This document shows, one piece after another, positions 42,049 through 50,514 of a stretch of 64,000 bases of DNA (position 1 is its first letter; each line of letters begins with the position of its first letter). The position numbers and the translations under genes were made by a program. Below the pieces are notes generated by a model that was not told where the DNA came from, made no database searches, and saw nothing but the letters and a program-made list of their open reading frames with translations. This DNA is from JAEUJM01 sp044221555 (lineage in GTDB: Bacteria; Actinomycetota; Acidimicrobiia; Acidimicrobiales; DATDAH01). The stretch spans positions 160,826-224,825 of the forward strand of contig JBGAOY010000007.1 of the NCBI GenBank assembly GCA_044221555.1. Direction: 5' to 3'.

Positions 42049-42098
42049 GTTCTGGCACCGGATTTCGGTGCCCTGGCACCGAAATCCGGTGCCAGTTC
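42049..42098 (+). repeat. 50-bp palindromic element, copy A
   Basis: The structure is GTTC (42049-42052), a 20-nt arm starting TGGCACCGG (42053-42072), centre CT, an exactly complementary arm ending CCGGTGCCA (42075-42094), then GTTC again. Each arm can also fold on its own (GGCACCG/CGGTGCC). It lies in the gap between the P450 and alcohol dehydrogenase genes. Copy C at 63555-63604 is identical in reverse orientation; copy B is diverged. Confidence 0.9.
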
Positions 42099-42121
42099 GG
42101 AAGCGGGGTGGACGCGGCCGG

Positions 42122-43135
42122 TCATGACTGCGACGGGTCGATGGTCACCAGCACCTTGCCGCAGTCCAACGAGCCCTCGAGGGTGGCGAGGGCAGCGTCG
42201 ATGTCGTCCAGCGCGAAGCGGTGGGTGAGCAGCGGGGCGAGGTCGCGCCGGGCGAGCAGGTCGATCGAGTCGGCGAACCGGGGCGGGTACTCCATCGACC
42301 CCCGCAGGGTCAGCTCCTTCATCAGCACGAGCAGGAAGCTGGTGGGCACCGGCGAGTAGTGCAGCGCCACGACCGACAGGCGGGCGCCGAACGCGGCGTG
42401 GTCGATCACGTCGGTGATCACCCGGTCGACCCCCGAGGCCTCGATGAAGGCCGCGGTGGCGGGCGTCGGGCCGAAGAGGAAGGGAGAGGTGCCGTGGAGC
42501 TCGGCGAGCTCGCCCCACACGTCGGTGGCGGTCGGGTCGAGGGCGGCCTGGGCGCCGAGGCCGAGGGCCAGCTCGCGACGGGTGGCGCTGGGCTCGACCG
42601 CCACCACCTTCTCGTGGCCGCGGTCGACCAGGGTGGCGATGGCGGCGAGACCGATCGGGCCGCAGCCGAACACCGCGACCCCGTCGCCGGGGCGCACGTC
42701 GGCCTGGTCGGCGGCGTGCATCCCCACCGCCAGCGGCTCGGCGAAGGCGGCCACGTCGAGGGGCAGGTCGTCGGGCACCGGGTGCAGGAAGCGGTCGGCC
42801 AGGGGGACGAGCAGCAGCGGCGTGAGCCCGCCCATCGGGGCGCCGCCACCGATGCGGCCGGCGTCCTCGCTGCCCGGCTGCACGACCACCCGGTCACCCA
42901 CCCGGGCGCCGGTGACCTCGGGGCCGACCCACTCCACGGTGCCGGCCATCTCGTGGCCGAGGCAGAGCGGCTCGGGACCGGGGCCCGCCATGCCGCCGAG
43001 GCGGATGTAGCTGAGGTCGCTCCCGCAGATCCCACAGGCGGCCACCCGCACGAGGGCGTCGCGGGGGCCGGGATCAGGGTCGGGGACGTCGTCGAGGCGG
43101 ACGTCGCCGGGGCCGTGCACTCGTACCTGTCGCAT
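42122..43135 (-). CDS. Zinc-dependent alcohol dehydrogenase (MDR family)
   Basis: This 337-residue medium-chain dehydrogenase has CGICGSD with the catalytic-zinc Cys37, LGHEMAG with His61/Glu62, and the Rossmann motif GVAVFGCGPIGLAAIA. The four-cysteine structural-zinc loop is absent, replaced by QPGSEDAGRIGGGAPMGG, as in some sorbitol/threonine dehydrogenase-like groups. It oxidises or reduces an alcohol/ketone with NAD(P). GAGGAG precedes the ATG. The gene lies 26 bases after the SDR gene that contains palindromic element B. The cluster as a whole suggests oxidation of an alcohol made by sulfate-ester hydrolysis, but this is inferred. Confidence 0.88.
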   Translation of the reverse strand: MRQVRVHGPGDVRLDDVPDPDPGPRDALVRVAACGICGSDLSYIRLGGMAGPGPEPLCLGHEMAGTVEWVGPEVTGARVGDRVVVQPGSEDAGRIGGGAPMGGLTPLLLVPLADRFLHPVPDDLPLDVAAFAEPLAVGMHAADQADVRPGDGVAVFGCGPIGLAAIATLVDRGHEKVVAVEPSATRRELALGLGAQAALDPTATDVWGELAELHGTSPFLFGPTPATAAFIEASGVDRVITDVIDHAAFGARLSVVALHYSPVPTSFLLVLMKELTLRGSMEYPPRFADSIDLLARRDLAPLLTHRFALDDIDAALATLEGSLDCGKVLVTIDPSQS

Positions 43136-43161
43136 CGTGACGCTCCTCGGTCCTACTTCGC

Positions 43162-44037
43162 TCAGCTCGTCAGGTAGCCGCCGTCGACGGCGAAGGTCGT
43201 GCCGGTGACGTAGCCCGCCGCCGCGCTGGACAGGAAGAGGACGGCGGCGGCGATCTCGTCGGGGGTGCCGGTGCGCCCCATCGGGATGCGGGCCAGCTCC
43301 GCGTCCATGAGCTCGGGGAACGCCGCCATGGGGGCGGTCATCGGCGTGTCGATCAGGCCGGGAGCGACGGCGTTCACCCGCACCCCTCGGGCGGCCCAAC
43401 GTCGGGCCAGGTTGGCGGTGAGGGTGACCATCGCCGCCTTGGCGGCGCCGTACCCGGGGACGATGTCGGTCGAGCGGAACGCCGTCATCGACGCCAGGTT
43501 CACCACGCTGGCGCCGCCGGGGTGCTCGCTGGCGAACAGCAGCTTCCGCAGCCCGGTGGTGAGGCGCTGGGGGCCGACGAGGTTCAGCTCGATGGCGGCC
43601 GCGAAGCCCTCGGGCGTCCACTCGTCCCGCCCGCCCGGCAGGTTGGCGCCGGCGTTGTTGACCAGCACGTCCAGCGGGGCGGCGCCGGCGTCGACCCCGG
43701 CGTGCTCGGCGCTCGACCGATCCGTTCTGGCTCCCGATCCGACCGCTGGAGCGGTCGCATCGGGAGCCAGTTCGAGCCCGTTCCGCCCGGCCCCCAAGCC
43801 GCCCACCATCGAGACGACCAGCGCGTCCACCGAGGCGGGGTCGGCCACGTCGAGCTGGTGGTAGCCGAACCCCGACAGCTCGGTCTCGTAGGCGCCCGGG
43901 CCCGTGCGGGTGCCGGTGACGGTGACGTCGGCGCCGGCCGCCCCGAAGGCGGTCGCCACCGCGTGGCCGATGCCGCTCGTCCCGCCGGTGACGAGCACCC
44001 GGGCGCCGGTGAAGTCGAAGCTGACGGTGCCGCTCAT
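43162..44037 (-). CDS. SDR oxidoreductase carrying an in-frame palindromic insertion
   Basis: This 291-residue SDR has TGGTSGIG, DVADPASVDALV, VLVNNAGANLPGG, NLASMTA, YGAAKAAMV and VTGTTFAVDGGYL, all in order. Between the beta-4 lead-in (MVGGLG) and PLDVLVNNAG it has about 35 extra residues. Element B supplies residues 89-105 of these, reading ELAPDATAP...GSGART. The reading frame is kept, the Rossmann core and catalytic residues are intact, and the insertion falls in a surface loop before beta-4, so the enzyme may still work. The ATG shares one base with the stop of the MBL gene. Family certain; substrate unknown. Confidence 0.88.
   Translation of the reverse strand: MSGTVSFDFTGARVLVTGGTSGIGHAVATAFGAAGADVTVTGTRTGPGAYETELSGFGYHQLDVADPASVDALVVSMVGGLGAGRNGLELAPDATAPAVGSGARTDRSSAEHAGVDAGAAPLDVLVNNAGANLPGGRDEWTPEGFAAAIELNLVGPQRLTTGLRKLLFASEHPGGASVVNLASMTAFRSTDIVPGYGAAKAAMVTLTANLARRWAARGVRVNAVAPGLIDTPMTAPMAAFPELMDAELARIPMGRTGTPDEIAAAVLFLSSAAAGYVTGTTFAVDGGYLTS
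43724..43773 (+). repeat. 50-bp palindromic element, copy B (inside SDR gene)
   Basis: Same build as copies A and C: GTTC, 20-nt arm starting TGGCTCCCGAT (43728-43747), centre GG, 20-nt arm ending ATCGGGAGCCA (43750-43769), GTTC. The arms pair at 19 of 20 positions though the arm sequence differs at many sites from copy A. The conserved parts are the GTTCTGGC ends and CC-GAT positions, so differences in one arm are matched in the other. Confidence 0.85.
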
Positions 44038-45278
44038 CAGCGGGCCAGCTTCTCGATCGAGCGGCGCAGCCAGGCCCGCTCCCAGAAGTTCACCGAGGCG
44101 TCGAGCAGCGCCTCGTGGGCGGCGAGGGCCACCGCGGTGGCGACGGCGTGGCGCCGCTCGACAGCCAGCACCACGTCGGTGAGCTGGAGGGCCTCCACCG
44201 GGCGGCCGCCGTCGAGGTGGGCCTGCGCCGCCGCGACGAGGACGTCGGCGCCGGCCGCGGCCACGAGGTCCGGGGCGACCGCCAGCGGCGCCACCCCGTA
44301 CAGCTCGGTCGTGGAGCGGTGGTGGAACCAGCCCGCGTAGTTCTCCCAGATGGCCCGCACGTTCCACGGTGTGGTGCCGTAGCCCTCGCCGACGTCGAGG
44401 TGGTCGGGCACCCGGACCGTGCGCATCAGCTCCCACACGTCGGCGCCCGCGTTCATGCCGTCGACGGTGCGGTCGTGCACCCAGCGCATGGCCTCCTGCA
44501 GCGCCTCGATCTCCTCGGCGATGCGGTCGGCGCCCTCGATCGGGTCGAAGTGGCCGGTGAGGAGCCGCTCGGGGCGCAGCTCCTTCACGACGTCGAGCGA
44601 GTCGATGTAGGTGAGGGCGTCCCGGTAGCGGTCGCCCCGGATGGTCACGAGGTTGGGCACGTGCCCGAACAGGGGGCCGGTGAGGTTGCCCGAGAGCAGG
44701 GTGGCGGTCTGGGGCAGCCACACCACCTGCGAGTCGAAGGTCTCGCCGCCCGGGGTGGCGAGCAGGACGAGCTCGCGGTCGCCCACGGTCAGCTCGAGGC
44801 GCTCGTCCACGAGGACGGTCGGCTCGGGGAGCTCGGACGGCGCCGCCTCCACCCCGAGGGCCCGGGTGTGCTCCATGGCGGCGAGGATGGCGTCGATCCA
44901 GGCGAAGGCCGAGTTGCGGGAGCGGAAGGCCTCGAGGCGCTGGTTGTCGTCGCGCCACACGCGGTGGTTGGCCTGGGCGATCAGGTCGGTGCCCTCGTCG
45001 ACGAGGACGGGGAGGCCGCCGACGTGGTCGTAGTGGCCCTGGGTGAGGATCACCGCCCGGATGGGCGAGCCGTCGACGGCGTCGTACGTGGCCCGGTGCA
45101 GCGGGCCCTCGAAGCCCATGCCGCTGTTGACCACCACCCGGCCGTCCGAGGAGGTGATCAGGTAGCTGTTGCTCAGGCCCGGCGAGAGCCACACGCCGTC
45201 GCCCACGTCGACCGCGGGCGCGTCGGTGGCCGGGGCGATGGCGTCGGCGCCGGGCCGTTCGCGGTGGATGCCGGGCAT
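44037..45278 (-). CDS. MBL-fold alkylsulfatase-like hydrolase
   Basis: This 413-residue protein has an N-terminal metallo-beta-lactamase domain and a C-terminal helical dimerisation-like domain (GEGYGTTPWNVRAIWENYAGWFHHRSTTELYGV), as in SDS-type alkylsulfatases. The metal motif reads QGHYDH (80-85), with Gln in place of the first His of HxHxDH; a Q is typical of one subgroup rather than damage. GNLTGPLFGHVPNL and LLTGHFDPIEG carry the other ligands. Such enzymes cleave sulfate esters or related bonds. It overlaps both neighbours by a single base (TGATG). Being coupled to a sulfotransferase gene supports sulfate-ester chemistry. Confidence 0.82.
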   Translation of the reverse strand: MPGIHRERPGADAIAPATDAPAVDVGDGVWLSPGLSNSYLITSSDGRVVVNSGMGFEGPLHRATYDAVDGSPIRAVILTQGHYDHVGGLPVLVDEGTDLIAQANHRVWRDDNQRLEAFRSRNSAFAWIDAILAAMEHTRALGVEAAPSELPEPTVLVDERLELTVGDRELVLLATPGGETFDSQVVWLPQTATLLSGNLTGPLFGHVPNLVTIRGDRYRDALTYIDSLDVVKELRPERLLTGHFDPIEGADRIAEEIEALQEAMRWVHDRTVDGMNAGADVWELMRTVRVPDHLDVGEGYGTTPWNVRAIWENYAGWFHHRSTTELYGVAPLAVAPDLVAAAGADVLVAAAQAHLDGGRPVEALQLTDVVLAVERRHAVATAVALAAHEALLDASVNFWERAWLRRSIEKLAR

Positions 45279-46531
45279 CAGCGCACCTCCGGGGTGATCT
45301 GGGGGAAGGCCTCGAAGTAGAAGGCGTAGCGGTCGTAGAGGTCGGCGGGCTGGAGGTGGAAGTCGGCCCGCAGGTCGTACACGACCCGGCCGTCCTTGCC
45401 CCGCGGGTTGCCGCCGACGTAGGCGGCCAGCTGGGCCCGGGCCTCGTCGGTCACCCCCACACCGGCCACGTCGAGGATGCGCGCGGCCATGGCGAGGTCG
45501 TCGGCCATGAAGGCGCGGAACTCGACGTCCACCCGCCGACCCTCGGGGATGAGGTGGGCGTCGCGCACCCCGGCCCGCAGCAGCGACTCGATGCGCTCGA
45601 CCCAGTAGGCGGCCAGCTCGTCGGGCTCGACGGCGACCCGGCGGTTCCGGTCGCCGTAGGCGAGCATGGTGATGGCCGACTGGAGCACCGCGACCGGGTC
45701 GCGCAGGGTGAAGGCGATGGTGGCGTCCGGGAAGGTCCGCAACAGCGGGCCCAGGCGCTCGAGGTGCTGCGGGCACTTGAGGACCCAGCGGTTCGGGCCC
45801 CGCAGGTAGGAGAGCACCTGGAGCTCACGGCGCAGGAAGGCGTAGTGGGCGTCGTGGTCCAGCGTCTCCTGGTGGTCGCGCCAGGCCGGCACCCGGGCGT
45901 GCCACTCGAGCACGTAGGTGCAGAGGTCGAGGTCGAGCAGCTCGCACTCCTCCTCGATCGACCACGGCGGTCGGTCGTGCATGAGGGCGGTGAGGGGCGC
46001 CACCGCCATCGCGGCCTCGTGGTCCGCGAGGCAGCGCAGGTAGCGGGGATCGACGCCGTCGCGCCCCGGGCCGTCGCCCAGAACCGGGATGGGCTCGGCC
46101 ACCTCCCACCAGGGCATGGACCGGAAGCGGGTGTCGGCGGCCAGGACGTTGACCAGGTGGGTCGTCCCCGAGCGGGGCAGCCCCACCACGACGACGGGCG
46201 GCTCGAGCTCCACGTCGAGGGCCTCGGGATGGCGGCGCACGAAGTCCTCGAAGCGGAGGCGGGCCGACAGCAGGCCGACCAGACGCCGGCGCACGATGAG
46301 GCGGCCCAGCCCCGACAGGCCGGTGTCGGCCTCGACCGCGGCGACCTGGGCGGCGAGGCGGTCCAGCAGGGTCGGGTCGCCGAAGTCGTCGAGGCGGGTG
46401 TGGCGCTCGGCCGAGGCGACGAGGGCGGCCGGCGTGAGGTCGATGTTCATCGACAAGGCCAGGTCGTAGAGCGCCTGCGCGTCCGCGTCGCGCTGCGGCT
46501 CGCGCAGGTCGGCGATTCGGATCTCCTCCAT
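45278..46531 (-). CDS. Sulfotransferase
   Basis: This 417-residue protein matches the bacterial Stf/Sulfotransfer family. The PAPS 5'-phosphosulfate loop GLPRSGTTH lies at 117-125, the 3'-phosphate region FPDATIAFTLRDPVAVLQSAITM at about 255-280, and further conserved parts are WVLKCPQHL and ALYDLALSMNIDL. It moves sulfate from PAPS to a hydroxyl of a small acceptor. The ATG at 46531 was chosen because the family start fits; an in-frame upstream GTG is possible. Its stop shares one base with the alkylsulfatase-like gene. A 9-bp inverted repeat lies 24 bases upstream, likely its operator. Confidence 0.88.
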   Translation of the reverse strand: MEEIRIADLREPQRDADAQALYDLALSMNIDLTPAALVASAERHTRLDDFGDPTLLDRLAAQVAAVEADTGLSGLGRLIVRRRLVGLLSARLRFEDFVRRHPEALDVELEPPVVVVGLPRSGTTHLVNVLAADTRFRSMPWWEVAEPIPVLGDGPGRDGVDPRYLRCLADHEAAMAVAPLTALMHDRPPWSIEEECELLDLDLCTYVLEWHARVPAWRDHQETLDHDAHYAFLRRELQVLSYLRGPNRWVLKCPQHLERLGPLLRTFPDATIAFTLRDPVAVLQSAITMLAYGDRNRRVAVEPDELAAYWVERIESLLRAGVRDAHLIPEGRRVDVEFRAFMADDLAMAARILDVAGVGVTDEARAQLAAYVGGNPRGKDGRVVYDLRADFHLQPADLYDRYAFYFEAFPQITPEVR

Positions 46532-46554
46532 CACAGGCCCCCCACGGCCGCCCA

Positions 46555-46586
46555 CTGTCGCGCGGCATCCACTGGGGGCGCGACAG
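46555..46586. promoter_or_regulatory. 9-bp inverted repeat upstream of the sulfotransferase operon
   Basis: CTGTCGCGC (46555-46563) and GCGCGACAG (46578-46586) are exact inverted repeats with a 14-nt spacer, 24 bases ahead of the sulfotransferase start. It suggests a regulator-binding site for the cluster. Confidence 0.5.
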
Positions 46587-46653
46587 ATCTCAGTGCAACG
46601 TCCCGGTCACCGCGGGTGCGGTCCGGCCGACCGGGCAGTGAACAAGGACCCTT

Positions 46654-48288
46654 CTAGGGGTTGCGCATCGAGGGCACGAGCCGCTTGGCGTCACGCTCGG
46701 CCTCCAGCACGGCCCGCAGGTCGCCGAGGGGCGCGGTGGCGTCGTCGGCGAGGTTGCGGCGCTCCTGCGGGTCGGCGGTGAGGTTGTGCACCTCCCACGC
46801 AGGCTCGGCGGCCGGGCCGGCGAAGGGGGAGGGGGCACGGCCGTGCTCGGCGTCCCACTCGTCGAGGCGCTCGTAGTAGTGGTTCAGCTTCCAGAGCTCG
46901 ACCGCCCCGTCGGCCCCGGTGGGCAGCGGCGCCACCACGGACTCGATGAAGCACGGAGGGTCGACCGCGTCGAACGCATCGCCCGTGAGGACGTTGGTCT
47001 GGGTCGACCCCCGGGTGACGTCGTCCTCGGTCATGAAGTAGACCGGCGTGACGAGCTCGTCCGGGGCCGTCGACCCGGTGAGGAGGCCGCTGAGGTCGCG
47101 CCCGGGCAGGGGGCGCGCCTCGGTGTGGTGCGCGGCGACGCCGGCGGCCGCCCGCTCGACGTCGATGCCGGCCAGGCCGAGCAGGGTCGGGATCAGGTCC
47201 ACGTGGCTGGTGGGCAACGAGAAGCCGTCAGGGGCGGGCGCGATCCCCGGACCGCGCACGAGGAACGGGACACGGGTGGCCTCGTCGAAGGCGTTGCACC
47301 ACTTCTGCTGCAGGCCGCCGTGGGCGCCCAGCAGGTCGCCGTGGTCGGAGGTGAACACCACGATGGTGTCGTCGGCCATGCCCGAGGACTCGAGCGCCTC
47401 CAGGATGCGGCCGATCGCCCCGTCCACGATCTTGTGGAGATAGTAGTACAGCTGGCGGTAGGCCAGGTCGGCCGGCTGCTCGGCGACCATCCGCGGCCAC
47501 ACCCCCATGAACTGCTCCTGGCAGGCGGGGCGCCCGGCGAAGGAGTCGGCCTGCGAGGGCGCCTCCGGGATCTCGGGGACCGTGCCGTCGGTGGGCGCGA
47601 AGCCGAGCAGCAGCTCGTAGAGGCCACCGGCGAAGGCGATGTCGTGCGGGTTCACGAACGACGCCACCGACAGCCAGGGGCCGTCGCCGCGCGCCGCCGC
47701 GAGGTCGGCGAAGAGCTCGGTGACCTGCTCGGCGTACACCCCGTCGCGCACGGTGCCGGAGTCGCACTTGGCCGCGCCATGGGGCTCGCGCCCGATCCAT
47801 CCCGAGAAGCCGAAGGGATGCAACCGGTCGGCCTTGCGATAGGCGGCGACGGCCTCGGGGATCGGCCGCCCGTCGTCGTCGGACGCCATCAGCCCGACGT
47901 GCCCCCCGGGGATGACGAGGTCGGCGTGGCTCACGTGCCACTTGCCCCGGTAGTGGGTCTGGTAGCCGCCGGCCCGGAACCAGTCACCCAGCGTGGGCAC
48001 CTCGTCGGGATCGAGCCACCCCATCGCCGGGTCGGTGTTCTGCTTGGCGGTGCCGTCGGTCTTGGCCACGCCGTGCAGCGACGGGTACTGGCCGGTGAAC
48101 AGCGTCGCCCGGCTGGGCACGCAGGCGGTGGAGCCGGCGTAGTGGCGGTGCAGCTCGACGCCGCCGGCGCGGAGCGACTCGCGGGCGGGCAGCTGGGTCC
48201 GCCGGAACGCCGCGGTGGCGGCGTCCTCGTACGGGGGCGGGTAGCGCTCCTCGTCGGTCATGATCAACAAGATGTTGGGCTGGCCCAC
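46654..48288 (-). CDS. Type I sulfatase
   Basis: This arylsulfatase-family enzyme has about 544 residues. NILLIMTDEERYP carries the first metal Asp. STACVPSRATLFTGQYPSLHG has the Cys (about 56) that is converted to formylglycine, with the CxPSR context intact. GKWHVSH and the second metal region FTSDHGDLLGAHGGLQQKW are clear. It hydrolyses a sulfate ester; the lack of a signal peptide suggests a cytoplasmic substrate. No formylglycine-generating enzyme gene is in the window. I chose the GTG at 48288, nine bases after GGAG; a GTG two codons earlier is also possible. It lies upstream of, and on the same strand as, the sulfotransferase operon. Confidence 0.92.
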   Translation of the reverse strand: MGQPNILLIMTDEERYPPPYEDAATAAFRRTQLPARESLRAGGVELHRHYAGSTACVPSRATLFTGQYPSLHGVAKTDGTAKQNTDPAMGWLDPDEVPTLGDWFRAGGYQTHYRGKWHVSHADLVIPGGHVGLMASDDDGRPIPEAVAAYRKADRLHPFGFSGWIGREPHGAAKCDSGTVRDGVYAEQVTELFADLAAARGDGPWLSVASFVNPHDIAFAGGLYELLLGFAPTDGTVPEIPEAPSQADSFAGRPACQEQFMGVWPRMVAEQPADLAYRQLYYYLHKIVDGAIGRILEALESSGMADDTIVVFTSDHGDLLGAHGGLQQKWCNAFDEATRVPFLVRGPGIAPAPDGFSLPTSHVDLIPTLLGLAGIDVERAAAGVAAHHTEARPLPGRDLSGLLTGSTAPDELVTPVYFMTEDDVTRGSTQTNVLTGDAFDAVDPPCFIESVVAPLPTGADGAVELWKLNHYYERLDEWDAEHGRAPSPFAGPAAEPAWEVHNLTADPQERRNLADDATAPLGDLRAVLEAERDAKRLVPSMRNP

Positions 48289-48505
48289 GGCCACTCTCTC
48301 CCCGGGTCGGGCGGCACGTCGATAACCGCTCGGTCACAGTAGTGGGAGTCCCCGGAGGGAGGGGTCAGGTGTCGGTGAGTGTGTTCCGTCGGCGATGGCG
48401 GCGCCGGACTTCTGATCGGGGCTTCCGGCCCTGTTGCGCTGGGTCGCTCGTGGCGCACCGTGGTTGGAGAGCGGCACCGTGTCGCAGCCTGAGGAGGTGG
48501 CAGCG

Positions 48506-49159
48506 ATGTCGGATCGCACGACGGCCCGAACCGTGGGTGTCCTGTTCCTGCTCGCCTGGGTGGTGTCGATCGTCGGCGGCGGACTCCTCGCACCCGTCGA
48601 TGACGCGGCGTCCGTGGCCGACCTCGCCGGTGCCGACGCCCAACTCGTCAGTGGTGCCCTCCTCGAGGTGATCCTCGTGCTCTGCGTGGTCGGCATCGCG
48701 GCCATGGCCTACCCCGTGTTGTCACGACGTGACCCCGGCCTGGCGATGAGCTACGTCGGAGTCCGGGTCATCGAGTCGACCCTGATCCTGGGTGCCACCG
48801 TGAGCGGGCTGGTCGCGGCCACCCTCACCCGAGACGGATCGTCCGTGACCCCTGAGGAAGCACCGGGCCTCGTCCACCTGCTGAGCGAGACCCGGGGCGT
48901 CACCTACCTGTGGGGCACGGTCCTGTTCCTCGGGATCGGGGCCGTCCTCCTCAACGCCATGTTCCTTCGTGCCCGGCTGCTGCCGATCTGGCTGGCGGTC
49001 TGGGGGCTCGTCGGCGCCGTGCTCCTGGCGATCGGCGGCGTGGCGGCGACCTACACGGACCTGGCGGGACCCGTCGAGGCCGCCCTCACGGCGCCGTTCG
49101 CGCTCAGCGAGCTCGTGCTGGGGATCTGGCTCGTCGTCCGCGGCTTCAACGCGCCATAG
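48506..49159 (+). CDS. DUF4386-like membrane protein
   Basis: This 217-residue protein has six predicted helices (TVGVLFLLAWVVSIVGGGLL, LLEVILVLCVVGIAAMAYPVL, VIESTLILGATVSGLVAATL, LWGTVLFLGIGAVLLNAMF, WLAVWGLVGAVLLAIGGVAA, ALSELVLGIWLVVRGF). The arrangement with RRDPGLAMSYVGVRVIESTLI and the late PFALSELVLGIWLVVRGF fits DUF4386. Function is unknown. GAGGAGGTGG precedes the ATG at ideal spacing. The 211 bases between it and the divergent sulfatase contain nothing else I can identify. It converges on the FAD oxidoreductase gene with only nine bases between stops. Confidence 0.78.
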   Translation: MSDRTTARTVGVLFLLAWVVSIVGGGLLAPVDDAASVADLAGADAQLVSGALLEVILVLCVVGIAAMAYPVLSRRDPGLAMSYVGVRVIESTLILGATVSGLVAATLTRDGSSVTPEEAPGLVHLLSETRGVTYLWGTVLFLGIGAVLLNAMFLRARLLPIWLAVWGLVGAVLLAIGGVAATYTDLAGPVEAALTAPFALSELVLGIWLVVRGFNAP

Positions 49160-49168
49160 CGCCGACCC

Positions 49169-50314
49169 TCATCGGGCGCGGCGCAGGCCCCGGTAGAGCA
49201 ACGTCTGGGTGAAGAAGCGGAAGAGCAGCGGCTGCACCGCCCAGCGGGGGACCCGGAAGGCCTTGCCGTTGGGCTGGACGACCGTGAGGCCGTCGTCCTG
49301 GATGCCGGTGATCGAGCCCCACCGGTAGCGCGGCGGGGTGAAGGCCTTCAGCGTGCCCGAGCCCTTCAGGGCCACGGCCACGTTGTGGGTGACGACCCGG
49401 TAGCCCCAGTTGCGGGCCGAGCTGCGGTTGGGATCGGTGGCGGCCACGTCACCGACCGCGAAGACGTCGGGGTGATCGGGCACCCGGAGGTGCTCGTCGA
49501 CGCGCACGAAGCCGTGCTCGTCGAGCACCTCGGCGGGCAGGAAGCCGGTGTTGGGGCGCACCCGGCCCACCGCCCACAGCACCACGTCGGCCGTGAACGA
49601 CGGCTGACCCGTCGACCACTCGATCGCATCGTGGGTGAGCTCCTCGCCCTCGAAGCCCTCGGGCAGCGCGGCCCGGTGCCCCGGGTGCAGGTGCACGCCC
49701 ACCTTCTCGAGGTGGCGGGCCAGCCGGCGCCGGGCCTCGGGGTGGTAGCCGGGGAGGGGCTCGCCCTGGGCGAAGAACAGGTGGACGTCGGTGTCCGGGT
49801 GGCGTCGGGCGAGGTTGTAGGCCGCGCTGACCCCGGTGGCGCCGCCGCCGACCACGGCGATCACAGACGCGGCCCCGACCTGCTCGGCCACCCGGTCGAG
49901 GCCTGCCTCCACGCCGGCGAGGTGCTCGACCCGGTCGTTGCGCCAGAACCCGTTCGTCACCCCGGTGGCGATCACCAGCGCGTCGTAGGCCACGACCGTC
50001 GTGGTCCCGTCGGCCAGTTCGACCTCCGCCTGCCGGGCGGGGAGGTCGACGCTCGCGATCCGGCCGTGGAGCACCCGGGCCCGGTCGAGGCGGCGGAACC
50101 GGCGCAGCGGCAACAGGTAGTTGCGCCGCCACCCGTCGGGGTCGGCCAGCCGGTTGCCGAGCTGCTGGCCGCTGACCAGTGCCGGCCGGGTGCCGACCGC
50201 GGTGACGTCGAGGCCCTTGGGCAGGTTGGTCGCGACGAGCACGCCGGTGTCGCCCAACCCGGCGACCAGCACCCGCGTGCCCTCCGCTGAACCCCCTGCG
50301 CCCCCTGTGCCCAC
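49169..50314 (-). CDS. NADH dehydrogenase-like FAD oxidoreductase
   Basis: This 381-residue two-dinucleotide-binding protein has RVLVAGLGDTGVLVA for FAD, IAVVGGGATGVSAAYNLARRHPD for NAD(P) at about 155-180, and FAVGDVAATDPNR near the C-terminus. The C-terminal amphipathic region (RWAVQPLLFRFFTQTLLYRGLRRAR) looks like the membrane anchor of NDH-2 type enzymes. The cofactor loop (GLGDTG) is less regular than usual for the family. Likely a type II NADH:quinone oxidoreductase-like or ferredoxin reductase-like protein; the exact acceptor is unknown. It starts from GTG with TAGGTTGG upstream. Confidence 0.8.
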   Translation of the reverse strand: MGTGGAGGSAEGTRVLVAGLGDTGVLVATNLPKGLDVTAVGTRPALVSGQQLGNRLADPDGWRRNYLLPLRRFRRLDRARVLHGRIASVDLPARQAEVELADGTTTVVAYDALVIATGVTNGFWRNDRVEHLAGVEAGLDRVAEQVGAASVIAVVGGGATGVSAAYNLARRHPDTDVHLFFAQGEPLPGYHPEARRRLARHLEKVGVHLHPGHRAALPEGFEGEELTHDAIEWSTGQPSFTADVVLWAVGRVRPNTGFLPAEVLDEHGFVRVDEHLRVPDHPDVFAVGDVAATDPNRSSARNWGYRVVTHNVAVALKGSGTLKAFTPPRYRWGSITGIQDDGLTVVQPNGKAFRVPRWAVQPLLFRFFTQTLLYRGLRRAR

Positions 50315-50514
50315 GGCGCGCCAACCTAACGGGGGGTCGACGAGCCGACGCCCTTCTGGCCCCCGCTGGTGCCGAACACCGGTCGGGTCGGCACGGCTCG
50401 GCCCCCGCCGGTGCTGAACGGCGAGGTCTGCCGTGGCATCGATCCACCACGTCGGTCCGTGCCCGTCCGCGGCGTCCGTCCGTGGCGCCCGTTCCGTGAC
50501 GTCCGGGAACGGTC

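Noticed and set aside
46638..46644. GTGAACA, half of the shared operator pattern, upstream of the sulfotransferase
   Set aside because: Only one half-site is present with no partner arm; expected by chance.
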